Part shown: piece after piece, positions 62,304-64,000 of the stretch | How the letters are laid out: each line of letters opens with the position of its first letter | Position numbering within the stretch: the stretch's first letter is position 1 | Origin: Bacillus_BD sp050389805 | GTDB taxonomy: Bacteria > Bacillota > Bacilli > Bacillales > Cytobacillaceae | Reading direction: 5' to 3' | DNA: 64,000 nucleotides | NCBI RefSeq assembly: GCF_050389805.1 | Contig: NZ_CP130945.1 | Coordinates: forward strand, 3,348,001 to 3,412,000 | Notes under the pieces: model-generated | The model's database searches: none | What the model was told of the DNA's origin: nothing | The model's input: only the letters and a program-made list of their open reading frames with translations | Program-made: the position numbers and the translations under genes

Positions 62304-63047
62304 CTAACCTTCTAAATTGGTATTGATAACAATCTCACTCTTTTTCTCCACTGTAAATCGAACATTTTCATTCACCAATATATCTTTGACTCCGCCATCT
62401 ATATTGAGCGCTGCCGTCATGGTTTCAGGGTCGCCAATAGCTGTAATAACAAATGGTGCTGGGTGCTGTCTCCCATCAATTTCAATCACAGGTCCATTGC
62501 ACAGAATATATGAATCATGTGATAATCGTTGTCCATTTACAGCAATAGCGCTAGCTCCTGAAATATTAAGTTCATTTATCACTTTAAAAATATGGTGTTC
62601 ATGAACAATATATTGATTGGCATTTTGACTTTGAGGATTATAGTCAGCATCGTCCAAGATCACTTGGACTCCGCTACCCTTTACCTTCACTTTCCCTAAA
62701 AACATTCGATATTTTTCTGTTTCTTCCACAAGGTTTGAAAAAGTTACAGCTTCTTCTGAAAGTTCTTGTTCAATCTCTAACAAAAGACTCTGTGTATCAT
62801 TTAATTTCTCTTGCAGTGATTGATTTTTTTCCTCCTGCTCTATTAATTCTTCTCGTAATTCCATATCACGTTCATATTGACTGCTCGTTAATTTTGGATG
62901 ACTTTGTCTTTGAGCCGTAAATTGATAAGAATATGAAATCATAAATCCGAATACAACGGAAACCAGAGTTAGAATGATGTATTTACTCCGAACCGTTTTC
63001 TTGACCTTCGGTTCCTTCTGTTCCTTCGGATTCTCCAGTTTCTTCAT
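62304..63047 (-). CDS. ylxW: DUF881 protein YlxW
   Basis: 247 residues from ATG 63047 (AAAGGAG 9 bp ahead), overlapping the end of divIB by 65 bp. One TM helix (about 25-45), coiled coil (about 70-110), DUF881 domain with HHIFKVINELNISGASAIAVNGQRLSHDS. Function unknown; conserved in the division cluster. Confidence 0.9.
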   Translation of the reverse strand: MKKLENPKEQKEPKVKKTVRSKYIILTLVSVVFGFMISYSYQFTAQRQSHPKLTSSQYERDMELREELIEQEEKNQSLQEKLNDTQSLLLEIEQELSEEAVTFSNLVEETEKYRMFLGKVKVKGSGVQVILDDADYNPQSQNANQYIVHEHHIFKVINELNISGASAIAVNGQRLSHDSYILCNGPVIEIDGRQHPAPFVITAIGDPETMTAALNIDGGVKDILVNENVRFTVEKKSEIVINTNLEG

Positions 63048-63813
63048 CAGGTTCATCTCCTTTCGGCTCAAAAGCCTTAAAATATGAACCTACTTCTAAA
63101 TTAATAACCCCTTTTTGATAGGGCTCTAGTTGACTGACAATCGCCGGATAATGCACCATTTTTTCTGCAAAAGTTCGAATCGTTGCACTTACTTGATTGC
63201 CGTCGTTCATATATAAGGTTATATGAAATGGATCCGATTCTGTCGGATCATAATGAACTTCTGAAATTGAATTTAGCACTTCTCTTGGTAATTGTTCAAT
63301 AGCATTAATCATTTCTTTTAACGCCTTATCTTCTGTAAAGTCGAAAAGTATGGGCGCTGCTAATGGAATTTCCGTACTTTGATTTTTATTTAGCGTATTC
63401 CCATCTTCTAAAACAGGTAAATACTTATTTTCAAAAGAAATGTAGGCAATTCGCTGTAATTCTTCAACATCTATATGTATCGTTGCCGGGAACTGTTTTT
63501 TAACTTCCACTGTTTTAATTTCATCCAATTGTCTAATTTTTTTCTCGATCTCTTCATTTTCTACTTTCCAAATATTAGTACGACTTGATAAATTAGCCTT
63601 TGAAATAATGTCTTCATCTTTGTAGACATCATTTCCTGAGACCGTTATGTTTTGCACGTGGCTTAATGGGGATTGAAAATATAATATGCAAGCAATTAGA
63701 ATGAAAAATAAAAGTAATAAAAAAATTAATCTGCGATTTGCCTTTTTTCTACGCTGTTCTTTTAATTTTGGAATTCGATCCTCAATTGAAACAACATTCT
63801 TCTTTTCATCCAT
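62983..63813 (-). CDS. divIB: Cell division protein DivIB (FtsQ)
   Basis: Bitopic divisome protein that works with DivIC and FtsL. It has 276 residues from ATG 63813 (MDEKKNVVSIEDRIPKLKEQRRKKANRRL, after AAAGGTGG). One TM helix (about 30-50), POTRA domain, beta domain with YMNDGNQVSATIRTFAEKM, and an acidic, low-complexity C-terminal tail (EETGESEGTEGTEG). Leads the ylxW-ylxX-sbp run. Confidence 0.95.
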   Translation of the reverse strand: MDEKKNVVSIEDRIPKLKEQRRKKANRRLIFLLLLFFILIACILYFQSPLSHVQNITVSGNDVYKDEDIISKANLSSRTNIWKVENEEIEKKIRQLDEIKTVEVKKQFPATIHIDVEELQRIAYISFENKYLPVLEDGNTLNKNQSTEIPLAAPILFDFTEDKALKEMINAIEQLPREVLNSISEVHYDPTESDPFHITLYMNDGNQVSATIRTFAEKMVHYPAIVSQLEPYQKGVINLEVGSYFKAFEPKGDEPDEETGESEGTEGTEGQENGSE

Positions 63814-63875
63814 ATGCTTCACCACCTTTAACCTGACAAGTTTGCCTATGAGGACAAATCTGTTCATCCATGACC

Positions 63876-63905
63876 AAAAACAACGGCACGATGAATCATG
63901 CCGTT
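63876..63905 (-). terminator. Terminator of the gene upstream of divIB
   Basis: AACGGCA / TGCCGTT stem followed on the minus strand by GTTTTTGG; the gene lies outside the window. Positions 63906-64000 are AT-rich; no gene seen. Confidence 0.7.
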
Positions 63906-64000
63906 ATTTTAATGATAATTTTCATATCAATATTTAATTATAGCATATTATAGTAGGATTTTATTGATTGTTTTCCTATATTTTACCTATTATTTCTACT

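Noticed and set aside
1..64000. CRISPR array, prophage, insertion sequence, tRNA or rRNA
   Set aside because: I read for regularly spaced repeats, transposase or phage-like proteins and tRNA cloverleaf ends and saw none; the repeats present are dispersed, not arrayed.

Overview
The window is a contiguous block of the core chromosome of an AT-rich, endospore-forming Firmicute, almost certainly a Bacillaceae member outside the B. subtilis group. The evidence is the set spoVM, sigE, sigG and spoIIGA, the FapR/plsX lipid cluster, a PyrR-attenuated pyr operon, a T-box ileS, the remA-gmk-rpoZ-coaBC order and the divIB-to-ileS division cluster, all in the order I know from Bacillus. Nearly every gene is on the minus strand; only rpmB and rqcH are on the plus strand. 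There is no sign of prophage, transposase, CRISPR, tRNA or rRNA.

Layout from low to high coordinates (transcription mostly runs the other way). 1-5.1 kb: ftsY (cut by the window edge), smc, rnc. 5.2-9 kb: acpP, fabG, fabD, plsX and fapR, with a FapR operator on a strong promoter. 9-13.3 kb: recG, fakA, asp23-family yloU. 13.6-14.2 kb: rpmB (+), a palindromic intergenic repeat, and the 27-codon spoVM. 14.2-20.6 kb: thiN, rpe, rsgA, prkC, prpC, rsmB. 20.6-28 kb: fmt, def, priA, coaBC, rpoZ, gmk, remA, yicC. 28-33.8 kb: a P-type Ca2+ ATPase, rqcH (+), and a PPK2-type kinase. 33.8-45.5 kb: pyrRPBC-AA-AB-K-D-F-E with one leader attenuator. 45.4-51.4 kb: rluD, lspA, a DksA-like protein, ileS with a T-box, divIVA. 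51.4-55.1 kb: ylmH, ylmG, sepF, ylmE, ylmD, ylmC. 55.4-58.5 kb: sigG, sigE, spoIIGA. 58.5-63.8 kb: ftsZ, ftsA, sbp, ylxX, ylxW, divIB.

The genes fall into coordinated modules: membrane lipid synthesis under FapR; translation start and stress (fmt, def, prkC/prpC, rsgA, rqcH); pyrimidine synthesis from bicarbonate to OMP and UMP; and division and sporulation (FtsA/FtsZ/SepF/DivIVA, then SpoIIGA processing pro-SigE, then SigG, with SpoVM for the coat).

Nothing here is an obviously new gene system. The unusual material lies between genes: families of palindromic interspersed repeats. One copy sits inside the ileS T-box leader between Stem I and the antiterminator. Two copies of another family share an 84-bp core about 5 kb apart. 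Regulatory points worth checking are a perfect 0A-box-like site ahead of divIVA, a SD-masking hairpin plus TTG start for sigG, a pyr operon with no internal attenuators, and two promoters whose -35 contains the stop codon of the upstream gene. Several genes that B. subtilis has in this neighbourhood (sdaAB/sdaAA, rlmN, the cys operon, bpr) are absent.
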